This document shows positions 4,597 to 5,712 of a DNA stretch of 5,712 nt, piece after piece (the stretch's first letter is position 1; each line of letters opens with the position of its first letter). Source of the stretch: Ignavibacteriaceae bacterium (GTDB taxonomy: Bacteria > Bacteroidota > Ignavibacteria > Ignavibacteriales > Ignavibacteriaceae); the NCBI GenBank assembly GCA_022865965.1, contig JALHTS010000530.1, forward strand, positions 1 to 5,712, in the 5' to 3' direction. The position numbers and the translations under genes are program-made. Under the pieces are notes generated by a model. It worked only from the letters and a program-made list of their open reading frames with translations. It was not told the DNA's origin and did no database searches.

Positions 4597-5712
4597 TCAA
4601 ATTGCTTTAAGAATCAGGCCCTTTAAATAAAGTCCTTCCGGAAAATTTAATGCAACAGTATGATCTGCTGACTGAGTCATCTGTTTAATAATTCTTACTT
4701 CTCTTTTAGAATCAAGTGCTGCATCGGAAATAATTTTATGAAACAAATCTGTGGTGATATGACCGGAACAAGAAAAAGTAAATAATGTTCCTCCGGGACT
4801 TAATAATTTTATTGCGAGAAGATTAATATCTTTATAACCACGGCTGGCTTGCTGAATCTGACTGACAGACTCGGCAAATTTTGGCGGGTCGAGAATAATT
4901 ACATCAAATGATTTCCCTTCATCGCGGAACCTTCTTAACACTTTAAATACATCGTCATTTATGTTTTCGTTTCTTGTAATGTCGAGATTGTTTAACGCAA
5001 CATTTTTACTTAGTAATTCTAAAGCCGTTGATGATGAATCAATGTTAACAACTTTTTCTGCATTGAATTGAAGTGCGTAAACAGAAAACCCACCGGTGTA
5101 CGAAAAACAATTTAAAATGGTCTTATCTTTTACAAATGACGAAAGCAATAGCCTGTTATCTCTTTGATCAAGATAGAATCCGGTTTTATGTCCGCTCTTT
5201 ATATCAACAAGAAACTTTAATTCGTTTTCGATAATTTTAATTTGATCGGGCGGTTCTTCACCATAAAGTAATCCTGCTTTAGGGGTCAGACCTTCTTTTA
5301 TTCTTACATCCGAATCAGATCTTTCATAAACAGATTTTGGTTTTATTAATTCGATAAGCTGATTAACAATTTCTTCCTTCCAGTATTCCGCACCGGCAGA
5401 AAGAAACTGGCAGGATAAATAATCATCATAACAATCGACAATAACACCGGGCAGTCCATCGTTCTCTGCATTAATTATTCTGTATGCGTTTGTTTGGCTA
5501 TTAAATAGTTGTTGTCTTAATTCATAAGCTGTGGATATTTTTTTCTGAAAGAATGCTGAAGTAATTTCTTCATCGGGATTAAAGGTCCACATTCGAACTC
5601 TGATTTGTGAAACGGGAGAGTAAGCGCCTTTCCCAATTTTTTGTCCCGAAGATGAAATAATCTCAACCGTTTCACCGGGGCTAATATTTTCTTTAATATG
5701 ATCAATTGCACC
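4597..5712 (-). CDS. rlmI: 23S rRNA (cytosine-5-)-methyltransferase of the RlmI family (5' end beyond the window)
   Basis: A SAM-dependent class I RNA methyltransferase; the E. coli homologue makes m5C1962 in 23S rRNA. There are 371 codons in view, and the frame stays open to the right edge, so the true start lies outside. The internal ATG at 5592 is not the start: the preceding 40 residues end in KGAYSPVSQIRVR, the expected end of the N-terminal PUA domain, which joins directly to MWTFNPDEEI. About 20-25 residues are probably missing compared with the 396-residue E. coli protein. Motifs, numbered from the window edge: family hallmark HKTGFYLDQRDNR (175-187); SAM-binding motif I NCFSYTGGFS (201-210) with ribose-binding acidic Asp225; motif IV DPPKF (275-279); RGYKDIN (291-297); FSCSG with the likely catalytic Cys315; and PEGLYLKG near the C-terminus (358-365). 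All key residues are present, so it should be active. It is followed by a 220-bp gap and is probably in a different unit from the dehydrogenase. Confidence 0.92.
   Translation of the reverse strand, partial: GAIDHIKENISPGETVEIISSSGQKIGKGAYSPVSQIRVRMWTFNPDEEITSAFFQKKISTAYELRQQLFNSQTNAYRIINAENDGLPGVIVDCYDDYLSCQFLSAGAEYWKEEIVNQLIELIKPKSVYERSDSDVRIKEGLTPKAGLLYGEEPPDQIKIIENELKFLVDIKSGHKTGFYLDQRDNRLLLSSFVKDKTILNCFSYTGGFSVYALQFNAEKVVNIDSSSTALELLSKNVALNNLDITRNENINDDVFKVLRRFRDEGKSFDVIILDPPKFAESVSQIQQASRGYKDINLLAIKLLSPGGTLFTFSCSGHITTDLFHKIISDAALDSKREVRIIKQMTQSADHTVALNFPEGLYLKGLILKAI

Noticed and set aside
5517..5711. A minus-strand open frame overlapping the 5' part of the methyltransferase gene
   Set aside because: It is out of frame with the PUA-domain coding sequence, which is clearly recognisable in the other frame; it is a shadow.

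Overview
The window comes from a low-GC bacterium. Every gene supported here is on the minus strand, so transcription runs from high to low coordinates. The exported papain-like peptidase whose signal peptide ends in '-TAQ', the AT-rich intergenic DNA and the general gene content suggest a Gram-negative member of the Bacteroidota/Ignavibacteriota/Chlorobi (FCB) group. This is a judgement from style of sequence and no marker gene proves it.

Layout in the direction of transcription: (1) 5712-4597, an RlmI-type 23S rRNA cytosine-5 methyltransferase whose N-terminus lies beyond the right edge. (2) 4376-3234, an acyl-CoA dehydrogenase of the short-chain/butyryl type, followed after 29 bp by (3) 3204-2941, an 87-residue lysine-rich protein of unknown function. 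Two hairpins follow this pair, the second having a T-rich tail typical of an intrinsic terminator. (4) 2746-1526, an exported C1-family (papain/PepC-like) cysteine peptidase with its own candidate promoter, in which the usual catalytic Asn position reads Asp. (5) A 355-bp AT-rich non-coding stretch (1171-1525) with a GGACAAG/CTTGTCC hairpin and a possible promoter. (6) 1170-133, an FAD/NAD(P)-dependent oxidoreductase with degenerate nucleotide-binding motifs. It overlaps by 4 bp (ATGA) with (7) 136-1, the start of a NifX/NifB-type iron-molybdenum-cofactor-binding-like protein cut by the left edge.

The genes fall into at least three or four separate transcription units: rRNA modification; fatty-acyl or butyryl-CoA oxidation with a small unknown protein; secreted proteolysis; and a translationally coupled flavoprotein plus metal-cluster-like protein. 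The last pair is the most suggestive of a shared, poorly described job, because a flavin reductase and a putative cluster-binding protein are made in a fixed ratio and both have lost conserved motif residues. Nothing in the window shows a mobile element, CRISPR array, defence island, tRNA or rRNA. Most of it is ordinary chromosomal housekeeping sequence.
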